Shown: one piece after another, positions 42,692 to 50,279 of the stretch
Position numbering within the stretch: position 1 is the stretch's first letter
How the letters are laid out: each line of letters begins with the position of its first letter
Assembly: GCF_000429025.1 (NCBI RefSeq)
Contig: NZ_KE386837.1
Span: 110,959-174,958 of the forward strand
Direction of reading: 5' to 3'
Source: Actinospineispora spinosispora DSM 44797
GTDB taxonomy: Bacteria > Actinomycetota > Actinomycetes > Mycobacteriales > Pseudonocardiaceae
DNA: 64,000 nt
Translations under genes and position numbers: made by a program
The notes under the pieces: generated by a model
The model's database searches: none
Seen by the model: the letters and a program-made list of their open reading frames with translations, nothing else
What the model was told of the DNA's origin: nothing

Positions 42692-43314
42692 CCGAGGCGG
42701 ACAGCCCGGCGCGCACCCGCAGGGTTCGAGGCGGAAACGGGGCGCGCCGGCCGGTGTACGACGCGGCATCGCTGCTCGCCGTCGCCGTCACCGAGTTCAA
42801 CACCCGCGGCTACGACGCGACGAGCATGGAAGACCTGTCGCGTGCCGCCGGGATCACCAAGTCGTCGTTCTACCACCACGTCAGCGGCAAGGAAGAGCTG
42901 CTGCGCGCGGCACTTGACCGCGCGCTCGACGGCCTGTTCGGCATCCTCGCCGAGTCGCTTGCGCGTGACGGCGCCCCGGTCGACCGGCTGCGCCACATCG
43001 TGCACCGGCAGGTCGAGGTGCTGACCAGCGAGCTGCCGTACGTGACGCTGCTGCTGCGGGTGCGCGGCAACACCGACACCGAGCGATGGGCCCTGGAGAA
43101 ACGCCGCGAGTTCGACGCCGTCGTCGCGGGCCTGGTCGCGGAGGCGGCGAGCGCCGGCGAGGTCCGCTCCGACCTGGACCCCGCGCTCATCTCCCGCCTC
43201 CTGTCCGGAACGGTCAACTCGATCATCGAGTGGTACCGCCCCGGCCGCCCCGGCGCGAACTCCCTCCCCGACGACGTGGTCCGCACGGTCTTCAAGGGCA
43301 TCCTGCCTGCCTGA
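42688..43314 (+). CDS. TetR-family regulator, PaaR-like
   Basis: A 208-residue regulator with the TetR HTH at about 45-64 (TSMEDLSRAAGITKSSFYHH) and a C-terminal ligand domain. It is co-transcribed with the PaaG-like gene and flanked by two ACCGA..TCGGT sites (41843-41856 and 43500-43517), so it likely represses both that operon and paaABCDE and responds to phenylacetyl-CoA, as PaaR does. The GTG start overlaps the upstream stop. Confidence 0.87.
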   Translation: MTEADSPARTRRVRGGNGARRPVYDAASLLAVAVTEFNTRGYDATSMEDLSRAAGITKSSFYHHVSGKEELLRAALDRALDGLFGILAESLARDGAPVDRLRHIVHRQVEVLTSELPYVTLLLRVRGNTDTERWALEKRREFDAVVAGLVAEAASAGEVRSDLDPALISRLLSGTVNSIIEWYRPGRPGANSLPDDVVRTVFKGILPA

Positions 43315-43315
43315 C

Positions 43316-43439
43316 CCCGCGAGTCGGGGTTTTCAGCACCCTGAGTCGCGGATTTGAGTACATGCGTAGTTGTGCCGCAGTGGCCGATTCGGTGTGCTGA
43401 GACGACCGACTCGCTGTGCTGAAACCCCCGACTCGCGGG
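43316..43439. repeat. CGCGAGTCG-type inverted repeat
   Basis: The left arm is CCGCGAGTCGGGGTTTTCAG; the right arm carries the complement with the same TCAGCAC extension. The family is the same as at 15991-16375. It fills most of the gap between the TetR gene and the paaA promoter. Confidence 0.65.
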
Positions 43440-43466
43440 TGGGGTGTGTGTGGTGCCAGCGCGAGG

Positions 43467-43517
43467 TTGCGCTCGCGCGGTGAGTGCGTCATAGTTAGTA
43501 CCGAACGAACATTCGGT
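43467..43517 (+). promoter_or_regulatory. paaA promoter with PaaR-like operator
   Basis: TTGCGC (43467-43472) and CATAGT (43490-43495) are separated by 17 bp. The inverted repeat ACCGAA-CGAACA-TTCGGT (43500-43517) lies at the expected start of transcription. It shares half-sites with the palindrome before the PaaG-like gene but has a wider spacer. Confidence 0.55.
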
Positions 43518-43532
43518 CTGGAGGACGCGCGC

Positions 43533-44495
43533 ATGACCACCACCGAGCAAGGCCCGGCCACCGAACTCGAGTCCGGCTTCGACGCCACGATCGCCGCTGA
43601 TCAGCGCATCGAACCGAGGGACTGGATGCCGGAGGCGTACCGCAAGTCGTTGATCCGGCAGATCGCGCAGCATGCGCACTCGGAGATCATCGGGATGCAG
43701 CCGGAGGGCAACTGGCTGTTGCGTGCGCCCAGTCTGCGGCGCAAGGCGATCCTGCTGGCCAAGGTCCAGGACGAGGCCGGTCACGGGTTGTACCTGTACG
43801 CGGCGGCGGAGACGTTGGGCGTGGACCGGTCGGAGCTGACCGAGAAGCTGATCGAGTCCAAGCAGAAGTACTCGTCGATCTTCAACTATCCGACGTTGTC
43901 GTATGCCGACATCGGGGTGATCGGCTGGCTGGTGGACGGCGCGGCGATCTGCAACCAGGTGCCGTTGTGTCGGTGTTCGTACGGGCCGTACGCGCGGGCG
44001 ATGATCCGGGTGTGCAAGGAGGAGTCGTTCCACCAGCGGCAGGGTTTCGAGCTGCTGATGACGATGATGTCCGGCACCCAGGCGCAGCGGGACATGGTGC
44101 AGGAGTCGACGAACCGCTGGTGGTGGCCGTCGCTGATGATGTTCGGTCCGCCCGACGGTGACTCGCCGAACACCCAGCAGAGCATGCAGTGGGGCATCAA
44201 GCGCCACACCAACGACGAGCTGCGTCAGCGGTTCGTGGACATGACGGTGCCGCAGGCCAAGGCACTCGGGGTGACGCTGCCGGACCCGGACCTCAAGTGG
44301 AACGCCGAGCGTGGCAAGCACGACTACGGCGAGCCGGACTGGGCCGAGTTCAAGGCCGTGATCAGCGGTGGCGGGCCGTGCAACGCCCAGCGGCTGACCC
44401 ATCGGTGCAGGGCGCACGAGAACGGCGAGTGGGTCCGTGAGGCCGCCGCCGCGTACGCGGAGAAGCAGCAGCGCAAGACGAGGGCGGCGGCATGA
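43533..44495 (+). CDS. paaA: Phenylacetyl-CoA 1,2-epoxidase subunit PaaA
   Basis: A 320-residue catalytic subunit of the diiron phenylacetyl-CoA epoxidase. The EAGHG motif (81-85) and KEESFHQ (162-168) supply carboxylate/His ligands of the diiron centre. RxxIGMQPEGNW and WWWPSLMMFGPPD are typical PaaA segments. GGAGG is 8 bp before the ATG. It forms the start of the paaABCDE operon and overlaps paaB by 4 bp. The enzyme opens aerobic ring degradation via CoA esters in the cytosol. Confidence 0.97.
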   Translation: MTTTEQGPATELESGFDATIAADQRIEPRDWMPEAYRKSLIRQIAQHAHSEIIGMQPEGNWLLRAPSLRRKAILLAKVQDEAGHGLYLYAAAETLGVDRSELTEKLIESKQKYSSIFNYPTLSYADIGVIGWLVDGAAICNQVPLCRCSYGPYARAMIRVCKEESFHQRQGFELLMTMMSGTQAQRDMVQESTNRWWWPSLMMFGPPDGDSPNTQQSMQWGIKRHTNDELRQRFVDMTVPQAKALGVTLPDPDLKWNAERGKHDYGEPDWAEFKAVISGGGPCNAQRLTHRCRAHENGEWVREAAAAYAEKQQRKTRAAA

Positions 44496-44782
44496 GCGAG
44501 CGGAAGAACTGGCCGCTGTACGAGGTGTTCGTGCGCGGCAAGCGCGGCCTGAACCACGTGCACGTGGGCTCGCTGCACGCCGCGGACGCGGAGATGGCGC
44601 TGCACAACGCGCGCGACATCTACACCCGCCGCAACGAGGGCGTGTCGATCTGGGTGGTGCTCGCCGACGACATCACCGCGTCCAGCCCCGCCGAGAAGGA
44701 CCCGTTCTTCGCTCCGTCCGGCGACAAGGTCTACCGGCACCCGACCTTCTACGACATCCCGGAGGAGGTGCCGCACCTGTGA
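44492..44782 (+). CDS. paaB: Phenylacetyl-CoA epoxidase subunit PaaB
   Basis: A 96-residue small subunit, the standard length. WPLYEVFVRGKRGLNHVHVG and LHNARDIYTRRNEGVSIWVV are family signatures, ending DIPEEVPHL. It bridges PaaAC units in the complex and has no cofactor. It overlaps paaA (ATGA) and paaC (GTGA), so translation is coupled on both sides. Confidence 0.96.
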   Translation: MSERKNWPLYEVFVRGKRGLNHVHVGSLHAADAEMALHNARDIYTRRNEGVSIWVVLADDITASSPAEKDPFFAPSGDKVYRHPTFYDIPEEVPHL

Positions 44783-45678
44783 ACGCCGAACAGAACGTCT
44801 ATGAGGGACTGACCGAGCAGCACGGCGACACCACCGACGGTCACTGGGCGTTCGGCACCGGGTTCAGCGACGCCGGGGTCGAGATCACCGCGCCGGTGCC
44901 CGCCGGGGTCGATCCGGCCGACCTGGCCGCCTACTGCCTGATGCTCGGCGACGACGCGCTGATCTACAGCCACCGGCTCACCGAGTGGGTCAGCAACGCA
45001 CCGGAGCTGGAGGAGGAGGTCGCGCTGGCCAACACCGCGCTCGACCTGCTCGGCCAGGCCCGGATTCTGCTGGCCAGGGCAGGTGAGGTGGAGGGTGCGG
45101 GCCGCGACGAGGACCGGTTGGCCTACTGGCGTACCGATGCGGAGTTCCGCAACGTCGCGCTCGCGGAGCTGGACGACGAGCTGGACTTCGCCCGCTGCAT
45201 CGCCCGCCTGCTGATCTTCTCGACGTGGCGGCTCGCGGTGCTCAACCGTCTGCTCGACTCGAGCGATCCGGTCATCGCGGCGGTCGCGGGCAAGGGCGTC
45301 AAGGAGCTGACCTACCACCGCGACTACGCGGCACGCTGGACGCTGCGTCTGGGCGACGGCACCGAGGTCTCCCATCGGCGGATGCAGACGGCGCTGGACT
45401 GGGTGTGGCCCAGGGTCGGCGAGCTGTTCCGCACTCATGACGTGGAGCGTCGGCTGGTCGCCGCCGGTGTCGCGACGGATCCGGCGGACGTCCGCGCGGA
45501 GTTCGACGACGTACTGGACCAGGTGCTCGGCCAGGCGACGCTGACCCGCCCGGAACGTCCCGCCGCCGGCCCCATCGCGGGGCGTTCGGGCCGGGACGGC
45601 GTGCACACCGAGTTCTTCGGCCGCGTTCTCGCCGAGTTCCAGAGCCTGGCCCGCCAGCACCCGGACGCGACATGGTGA
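44779..45678 (+). CDS. paaC: Phenylacetyl-CoA epoxidase structural subunit PaaC
   Basis: A 299-residue ferritin-like protein that pairs with PaaA. LMLGDDALIYSHRLTEW, ALANTALDLLGQARILLA and KELTYHRDYAARWTLRLGDGT are PaaC signatures. It is somewhat longer than the ~250-residue norm because of an extra N-terminal ~25 residues. The GTG overlaps the paaB stop, and its own stop overlaps the paaD start region (ATGGTGA). Confidence 0.95.
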   Translation: MNAEQNVYEGLTEQHGDTTDGHWAFGTGFSDAGVEITAPVPAGVDPADLAAYCLMLGDDALIYSHRLTEWVSNAPELEEEVALANTALDLLGQARILLARAGEVEGAGRDEDRLAYWRTDAEFRNVALAELDDELDFARCIARLLIFSTWRLAVLNRLLDSSDPVIAAVAGKGVKELTYHRDYAARWTLRLGDGTEVSHRRMQTALDWVWPRVGELFRTHDVERRLVAAGVATDPADVRAEFDDVLDQVLGQATLTRPERPAAGPIAGRSGRDGVHTEFFGRVLAEFQSLARQHPDATW

Positions 45679-46226
45679 CCCACGAACTCGTGAGTGTTGA
45701 GTCTGGCTATAGCCACACGCAACACTCACGAGCCTGGGGCGTGGCCGCGCGGGTCACGGACCCGGAGATGCCGATGCTCACCCTTGCCGACCTGGGCGTC
45801 GTGCGATCCGTGACGGTCTCCGACGACGACGCGGTCGCCGTCACCATCACCCCGACCTACACCGGCTGCCCCGCCGTCGAGGAGATGCGCTCGGACCTGC
45901 GCGCGGCACTTCTCGAGGCCGGCTACCGGAGCGTCGAGGTGCGGACGGTGTTCTCGCCGCCGTGGAGCACCGACTGGATCAGCGAGGACGGCAGGCGCAA
46001 GCTCGCCGAGGCAGGCATCGCGCCACCCGCGCACGTCGGCAGTGGCGGCCCGCGCCGAAGCGGCCCGGTGCCGCTCAGCCTGGGACTCCCGTCGAGGGCC
46101 GTGCGCTGCCCGAACTGCGGCGCGCCCGCGACCGATGAGCTGTCCCGCTTCGGTCCCACCGCCTGCACCGAGCTGCGCCGCTGCCCGTCCTGCAGCGAGC
46201 CCTTCGAGCACATGAAGGAGATCTAG
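45672..46226 (+). CDS. paaD: Phenylacetate degradation protein PaaD with palindrome insertion
   Basis: A 184-residue Fe-S cluster assembly factor (DUF59/MIP18 type) for the PaaE/PaaABCE complex. DPEMPMLTLADLGVV, TPTYTGCPAVEEM and a C-terminal zinc-like CPNCG..CPSC region are diagnostic. The ATG at 45672 overlaps the paaC stop. Residues 4-20 are encoded by 51 bp that contain the complete 46-bp CGTGAGTG palindrome, in frame. Removing them gives MVTAWGVAARVTDPEMP, a normal PaaD N-terminus. A GTG at 45741 is an alternative start after the hairpin. Confidence 0.92.
   Translation: MVTHELVSVESGYSHTQHSRAWGVAARVTDPEMPMLTLADLGVVRSVTVSDDDAVAVTITPTYTGCPAVEEMRSDLRAALLEAGYRSVEVRTVFSPPWSTDWISEDGRRKLAEAGIAPPAHVGSGGPRRSGPVPLSLGLPSRAVRCPNCGAPATDELSRFGPTACTELRRCPSCSEPFEHMKEI
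45687..45732. repeat. 46-bp palindrome (CGTGAGTG family) inside paaD
   Basis: The arms are CTCGTGAGTGTTGAGTCTGG and its near-complement around CTATAG, almost identical to the copy at 52815-52860. It is the only copy located in coding sequence, between codons 3 and 21 of paaD within the paaABCDE operon. If it forms a terminator it would reduce paaDE expression. Confidence 0.8.
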
Positions 46227-47296
46227 TGTCCGCCGCAACTGGCTTTCACCTGCTGCGTGTCTCGGACGTCCAGCGGCTGTGCGACGACGCGGTGACGGTC
46301 ACCTTCGACGTCCCGGACGGGCTGCGTGAGCGGTTCGACTTCCGCGCCGGCCAGTACCTGACCCTGCGCCAGGAGACCGACGCCGGTGAGGAACGACGTT
46401 CGTACTCGATCTGCGCGCCGGTCGGTGCCGCACCGAGGGTCGGCGTCCGGCGGATCGACACCGGCCTGTTCTCCGAATGGCTCGTCGACCGGGTCAAGCC
46501 GGGCGACGAGGTCGAGGTGGGCCCGCCGGCCGGGTCGTTCACCCCGGACCTGGTCGCCGGCACCCACCACGGTCTGATCGCGGCGGGCTCCGGCATCACC
46601 CCGGTGCTGTCGATCGCGGCCAGCGTCCTCGCCGCGGCCCCCGACACCCGTGTCACGCTGCTGTACGGCAACCGCCGGACCGACACGGTGATGTTCACCG
46701 AGGAGCTCGCCGACCTGAAGAACCTCTACGGCTCCCGGCTGCACCTGCTGCACGTGCTGTCCCGGGAACCGATGGAGGCGGACATCTTCTCCGGACGCCT
46801 CGACGCGGACAAGCTGCGTGAGCTGCTGACCAGGCTCGTGGACGCCGACAGCGTCGACCACTGGTGGCTGTGCGGTCCGCTGGGCATGACCGACGCCGGT
46901 GTCGAGGTGCTGACCGAGCTGGGGGTCGACCGCAAGAAGGTGCACCGCGAGCTGTTCTACGTCGACGAGCCGCCACCCGAGCTGCACCATGCCGACGACG
47001 TCGTCACGGCGACCGGCGACACCAGCGAGGTGACGGTCGTGCTGAACGGCCGGTCCACCACGCTCACCCTGGCCAGGGCGACGTCGGTGCTGGACGGCGC
47101 GCAGCAGGTGAGGGGCGACCTGCCGTTCGCCTGCAAGGGTGGCGTGTGCGGCACCTGCCGGGCGCTGGTCACCGACGGCGAGGTGACGATGCGTCGCAAC
47201 TTCGCCCTCGAACAGGACGAGCTGGACGCCGGTTTCGTGCTCACCTGCCAGACCCTGCCGGTGTCCGAGAAGGTCACCGTCGACTACGACAGCTGA
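46226..47296 (+). CDS. paaE: Phenylacetyl-CoA epoxidase reductase PaaE
   Basis: A 356-residue reductase that passes electrons from NADPH to the diiron centre. The FAD motif RSYS is at 58-61, an NAD(P) region GSGITP begins at 121, CGPLGM at 216-221, and a C-terminal plant-type 2Fe-2S domain has C303, C308, C311 and C341. The GTG overlaps the paaD stop by one base (TAGTG). Length and order match PaaE exactly. Confidence 0.97.
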   Translation: MSAATGFHLLRVSDVQRLCDDAVTVTFDVPDGLRERFDFRAGQYLTLRQETDAGEERRSYSICAPVGAAPRVGVRRIDTGLFSEWLVDRVKPGDEVEVGPPAGSFTPDLVAGTHHGLIAAGSGITPVLSIAASVLAAAPDTRVTLLYGNRRTDTVMFTEELADLKNLYGSRLHLLHVLSREPMEADIFSGRLDADKLRELLTRLVDADSVDHWWLCGPLGMTDAGVEVLTELGVDRKKVHRELFYVDEPPPELHHADDVVTATGDTSEVTVVLNGRSTTLTLARATSVLDGAQQVRGDLPFACKGGVCGTCRALVTDGEVTMRRNFALEQDELDAGFVLTCQTLPVSEKVTVDYDS

Positions 47297-47306
47297 TAAT
47301 GGTCCG

Positions 47307-47612
47307 GTGACCATCGAGTACTACTGGCGTCCCGGCTGCCCGTTCTGCATGAGCCTGACCCCTCGCGTGCGCGCGCTGGCCGAGCAGGCCGGGGTGTCGA
47401 TCGTGGAGCACAACATCTGGGAGGACCAGGACGCGGCCGCCCGGGTGCGCTCGGCGGCGAACGGCAACGAGACCGTGCCGACCGTGTTCATCGGCGAGAA
47501 GAGCCTGGTCAACCCCAAGATCGGTGCGGTGAAGGCGCTGCTGGCCGAGTCCGACCCGAGCCTCGACCTGCCCGCGGACCGCTCACTGTGGCAACGCCTG
47601 CGCGGCCGCTGA
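47307..47612 (+). CDS. Glutaredoxin/mycoredoxin-like protein
   Basis: A 101-residue thioredoxin-fold protein with active-site C11-P-F-C14 after WRPG and a cis-proline loop TVPTVFIGE. This is the layout of actinobacterial mycoredoxins, which use mycothiol. It lies 10 bp after paaE and is probably in the operon; a redox role beside the Fe-S reductase is plausible but unproven. It ends 4 bp before the palindrome at 47617. Confidence 0.87.
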   Translation: MTIEYYWRPGCPFCMSLTPRVRALAEQAGVSIVEHNIWEDQDAAARVRSAANGNETVPTVFIGEKSLVNPKIGAVKALLAESDPSLDLPADRSLWQRLRGR

Positions 47613-47616
47613 ACTC

Positions 47617-47662
47617 CTCGTGAGTGGTACGGGCGCCTATAGGCGCCCGTACCACTCACGAG
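47617..47662. terminator. 46-bp perfect palindrome (CGTGAGTG family)
   Basis: The arms are CTCGTGAGTGGTACGGGCGC with core CTATAG. It sits between the convergent paa operon and the hydrolase gene and supplies the stop TGA of the hydrolase gene. Confidence 0.82.
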
Positions 47663-48504
47663 GTGGGTAGGGCGTCGAGGATGTCCACGATCCGGGTGGG
47701 GCGCAGCTGGAAGCCGATGTGGCTGCTGGCCAGCGAGTGCACGTCGAACGGGTTGTCCGGGCACAGCTCGTCCGCGTCCTTGATGAGCCGGTCCTGCACG
47801 GTCAACGGCAGCGCCAGGTCCTCGGTGAGCCGGACGTAGCTGTGCGGGACCCGGCCCCACGTCTCCGGATCGACCTTGGTCGCCGTCTCGTCGATGCGCA
47901 GCGCCTCGTCCGGCTGGTGGAACTGCAGGTAACCGAGCAGCTCCTCGCGGTTCCCGTCGGCCAGCAGCAGGCGCTGGATCGCGTCCAGGTGGATCGGGTC
48001 GCCGGTCAGCCAGTTGAGCCGCAACGCGCCCAGCCGGCCCGGGTCGCCCACCGCGATCGCGGCGACCTCGGTCAGCAGCCCCTCCGCAAGCTCGGGCAGC
48101 TCCTGGTACTCGCTCACGGTGCGCCCCGCCGGACACCACGCGGAGACGTACACGGCCCTGCTGATCAGCTCGGGCAGCCGGTTGGCCACGGCGGTGACGG
48201 TGAGCCCGCCCCGGCTGTGCCCGACCAGCACGACCGGCCCCAGCGACGACGCTCGCCGCACGACGTCGCTGACCAGCGCGATGTCGTCGGATGTGCTGAT
48301 CCCGGCCATGCCACTGGGCGCGGCGGCCAGTCCGTCGACGTCCTGCGGACACCGGTAGGCGAGCGGGACGGTGGCGCCGAGGCCGTGGCCCGGCAGGTCG
48401 ACCGCGACCGTCCGGTGGCCGCGCAGTGCGAGCTCACCCGCGACGCGTGCCCAGACCCCGGAGTTGCAGAACGACCCATGAACGAGCACGAAGGTGGCGA
48501 CCAC
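47656..48504 (-). CDS. Alpha/beta hydrolase
   Basis: A 282-residue alpha/beta hydrolase close to the hydroxynitrile-lyase/methyl-esterase-like group: HGSFCNSGVW at the N-terminus, nucleophile elbow GHSRGG (Ser97) and a terminal SSHIGF histidine. The GTG at 48504 is chosen because the first strand (TFVLVHGS) follows at once; an ATG at 48567 would add 21 residues. The final Thr-Ser codons and stop come from the palindrome arm. It is divergent from paaX, so may share its control. Confidence 0.85.
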   Translation of the reverse strand: MVATFVLVHGSFCNSGVWARVAGELALRGHRTVAVDLPGHGLGATVPLAYRCPQDVDGLAAAPSGMAGISTSDDIALVSDVVRRASSLGPVVLVGHSRGGLTVTAVANRLPELISRAVYVSAWCPAGRTVSEYQELPELAEGLLTEVAAIAVGDPGRLGALRLNWLTGDPIHLDAIQRLLLADGNREELLGYLQFHQPDEALRIDETATKVDPETWGRVPHSYVRLTEDLALPLTVQDRLIKDADELCPDNPFDVHSLASSHIGFQLRPTRIVDILDALPTS

Positions 48505-48635
48505 GCAGAGATTGTGCCCGCTGCTATCACAGCGCTCCAGTTCTTTCCGAGCCTTCTGGATCTTCACTCACATGCGCACCTGGAATAGCAAGAAACCCAC
48601 CCATAAGGGGGGACGCCACCACCTTTGGCCCAGCA

Positions 48636-48653
48636 GAAGGTTAAGAAACCTTC
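48636..48653. promoter_or_regulatory. Perfect inverted repeat before paaX
   Basis: GAAGGTT-AAGA-AACCTTC is an exact 7-bp-arm dyad in the divergent region between the hydrolase and paaX. It could be the PaaX operator for autoregulation. Confidence 0.45.
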
Positions 48654-48743
48654 TCGATGTGTAACTATCCTGCCTTCAGCTGCTGTCGGTTGCTCATCTG
48701 TCAGGAGTTAGCTCGGGGGAATGGGCATGTCGGGGGAGTGTGT

Positions 48744-49574
48744 GTGAAGGCGCGAACCGTGGTGTTCGACCTGTTCGGTGACTACTTGCGATTCCGTGGC
48801 GGGGAGGTCCGGTTACGTGGGTTGATTGCATTGATGGACTGTTTCGGGGTCCGCGAAGCCACGGTCCGGGTGGTGGTGACGAGGCTGCGCCGCGAGGGGT
48901 GGCTCAGCAGCAGACGGGATGGTCGGGAGACCACCTATGTACTGACGGACAAGGCATGGCGGCTCCTCGACGAAGGACGCAGCCGTATCTTCCAGCGGGT
49001 CGACGGCCCGTGGGACGGGCGCTGGCACACGGTCATCTACTCCGTGCCGGAGACCGATCGCGCATTGCGTGAGCAGCTGCGCAAGAAGCTGCAGTGGCTC
49101 GGGTTCGGCCCGTTGGCCCAGTCGGTGTGGGTGAGTCCGCACGACCGGGTCGCGCAGGTGCGGGACAGCTTCGCCGACCAGTCCTCCATCCAGCTGGACC
49201 TGCTGCACGCCCGTTCCGAGGGCGCGGATCACGACCGGGACATCGCGGCCCGCGCGTGGGACCTCAGCCGGCTGGACCAGGACTACGCCCGGCTGCTGCG
49301 CCGCTACCAGGCCCGGATGGACGAGTACCGGTCCGGTGACCTGGACGGTCCCGAGGCGCTGGCCGAACGCATGCAGCTGGTCTACGACTATCAGAAGCTG
49401 CCGTTCCAGGACCCGGACCTGCCGGCGGAGCTGCTCCCGGACGACTGGACGGGTCGTGCGGCGCACGAGATGTTCATGCAGGTGCACAGCCTGCTGCGGG
49501 CTCCGGCCGAGGCCTACGTCGACGAGCTGATCGCGGGCACGCTCGGGCGGACCAGCGAGCGGCGCGCGGGATAG
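48744..49574 (+). CDS. paaX: PaaX-family transcriptional repressor
   Basis: A 276-residue PaaX-type GntR-like repressor: winged HTH at the N-terminus (LRGLIALMDCFGVREATVRV, then VTRLRREGWL), a central Cas2-like domain (RWHTVIYSVPETDRALREQL) and the C-terminal PaaX domain. PaaX binds phenylacetyl-CoA. The GTG at 48744 follows a GGGGGAG site. Having both PaaX and a PaaR-like TetR in one locus is unusual and suggests layered control. Confidence 0.93.
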   Translation: MKARTVVFDLFGDYLRFRGGEVRLRGLIALMDCFGVREATVRVVVTRLRREGWLSSRRDGRETTYVLTDKAWRLLDEGRSRIFQRVDGPWDGRWHTVIYSVPETDRALREQLRKKLQWLGFGPLAQSVWVSPHDRVAQVRDSFADQSSIQLDLLHARSEGADHDRDIAARAWDLSRLDQDYARLLRRYQARMDEYRSGDLDGPEALAERMQLVYDYQKLPFQDPDLPAELLPDDWTGRAAHEMFMQVHSLLRAPAEAYVDELIAGTLGRTSERRAG

Positions 49575-49580
49575 AAACGG

Positions 49581-49611
49581 AACAGGGCCAGCCCGACGGG
49601 CTGGCCCTGTT
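49581..49611 (+). terminator. Intrinsic-type terminator after paaX
   Basis: AACAGGGCCAGCCC-GAC-GGGCTGGCCCTGTT is a perfect 14-bp stem with a triloop, followed by CGTT. It lies between convergent genes and can work both ways. Confidence 0.85.
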
Positions 49612-49649
49612 CGTTCCTGAACGGCGGGTTACCGCCGCTCAGGCCGTGA

Positions 49650-49925
49650 TCACTTGCCGAGTGGCAGGCTGTTCTTCTGCGAGTCGCCGAGCTTCGGTGC
49701 ATCGACGGCCGGGGCCTGGAGCGAGTCGGCGGACGGCAGGGTGCCGGCCTCCGGCAGGGCCGGGGTCTCGGCCGAGTCGGCCGAGGGGACGGCCGGGGTG
49801 CTGATGCTGTCGGCCGACGGCAGGGCCGGGGCCTCGGGGGTGTCAGCGAATGCGGTGCCGGCGCTCAGGGCGACGGCGCCGGCGGCGGCCGCAACGGCCA
49901 GGGTGATACGCAGACCACGCTGCAT
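49650..49925 (-). CDS. Small secreted protein, Pro/Ala/Ser repeats
   Basis: A 91-residue protein with a clear Sec signal peptide (MQRGLRITLAVAAAAGAVAL, then SAGTAFA) and cleavage near residue 27. The mature part repeats ALPSADS/TPAVPSADS about every 13 residues and ends SLPLGK. It shares its signal-peptide type with 52396-52614 and 55573-55950. GGAG precedes the ATG. Function unknown; probably a wall-associated or extracellular small protein. Confidence 0.8.
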   Translation of the reverse strand: MQRGLRITLAVAAAAGAVALSAGTAFADTPEAPALPSADSISTPAVPSADSAETPALPEAGTLPSADSLQAPAVDAPKLGDSQKNSLPLGK

Positions 49926-50218
49926 GGAATCTCCAAACGCTTGGGGAGCGATGTTTCTCTTACAGGTGGATGTCGGCGGGATGCCGCCATCCGGGTTACA
50001 GCGTGAGGGAGTTTAGGCCACTCATCCGGCCTAGCGCACATGCCCCACCGGTTTATCAAGGATTTTCTGTCGGCCGTCGCACACCCGTAACGCAACTGTC
50101 ACTCCGGGTAGATTTGCGCAGGATTCCTGTGACTGTTGGTGATAATGAGGCTCATGAGAGTGGTCCAGCTCTCACCATGCGTGTTGCACTGCCCCTCTGT
50201 AGTCCCTTCCGTTACTAA
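49926..50218. other. Gene-free promoter region between secreted protein and acyl-CoA dehydrogenase
   Basis: I see no gene here. TTAGGCCACTC at 50013-50023 recurs at 56088-56098 upstream of the third secreted paralogue, so it may be a shared regulatory word. The imperfect dyad GTCGGCGGGATGCCGCC (about 49972-49988) may form a leader hairpin for the secreted-protein transcript. Confidence 0.4.
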
Positions 50219-50249
50219 GTCAGTTGCCTTAGCCTTGCAGTCAACTGAC
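50219..50249. promoter_or_regulatory. Inverted repeat upstream of acyl-CoA dehydrogenase
   Basis: GTCAGTTG (50219-50226) and CAACTGAC (50242-50249) are exact inverted copies 15 bp apart, 31 bp before the start codon. Likely target of the TetR encoded in the same operon. Confidence 0.55.
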
Positions 50250-50279
50250 GTAGACGAGCCGACAGATGGGTGGCAAGCG

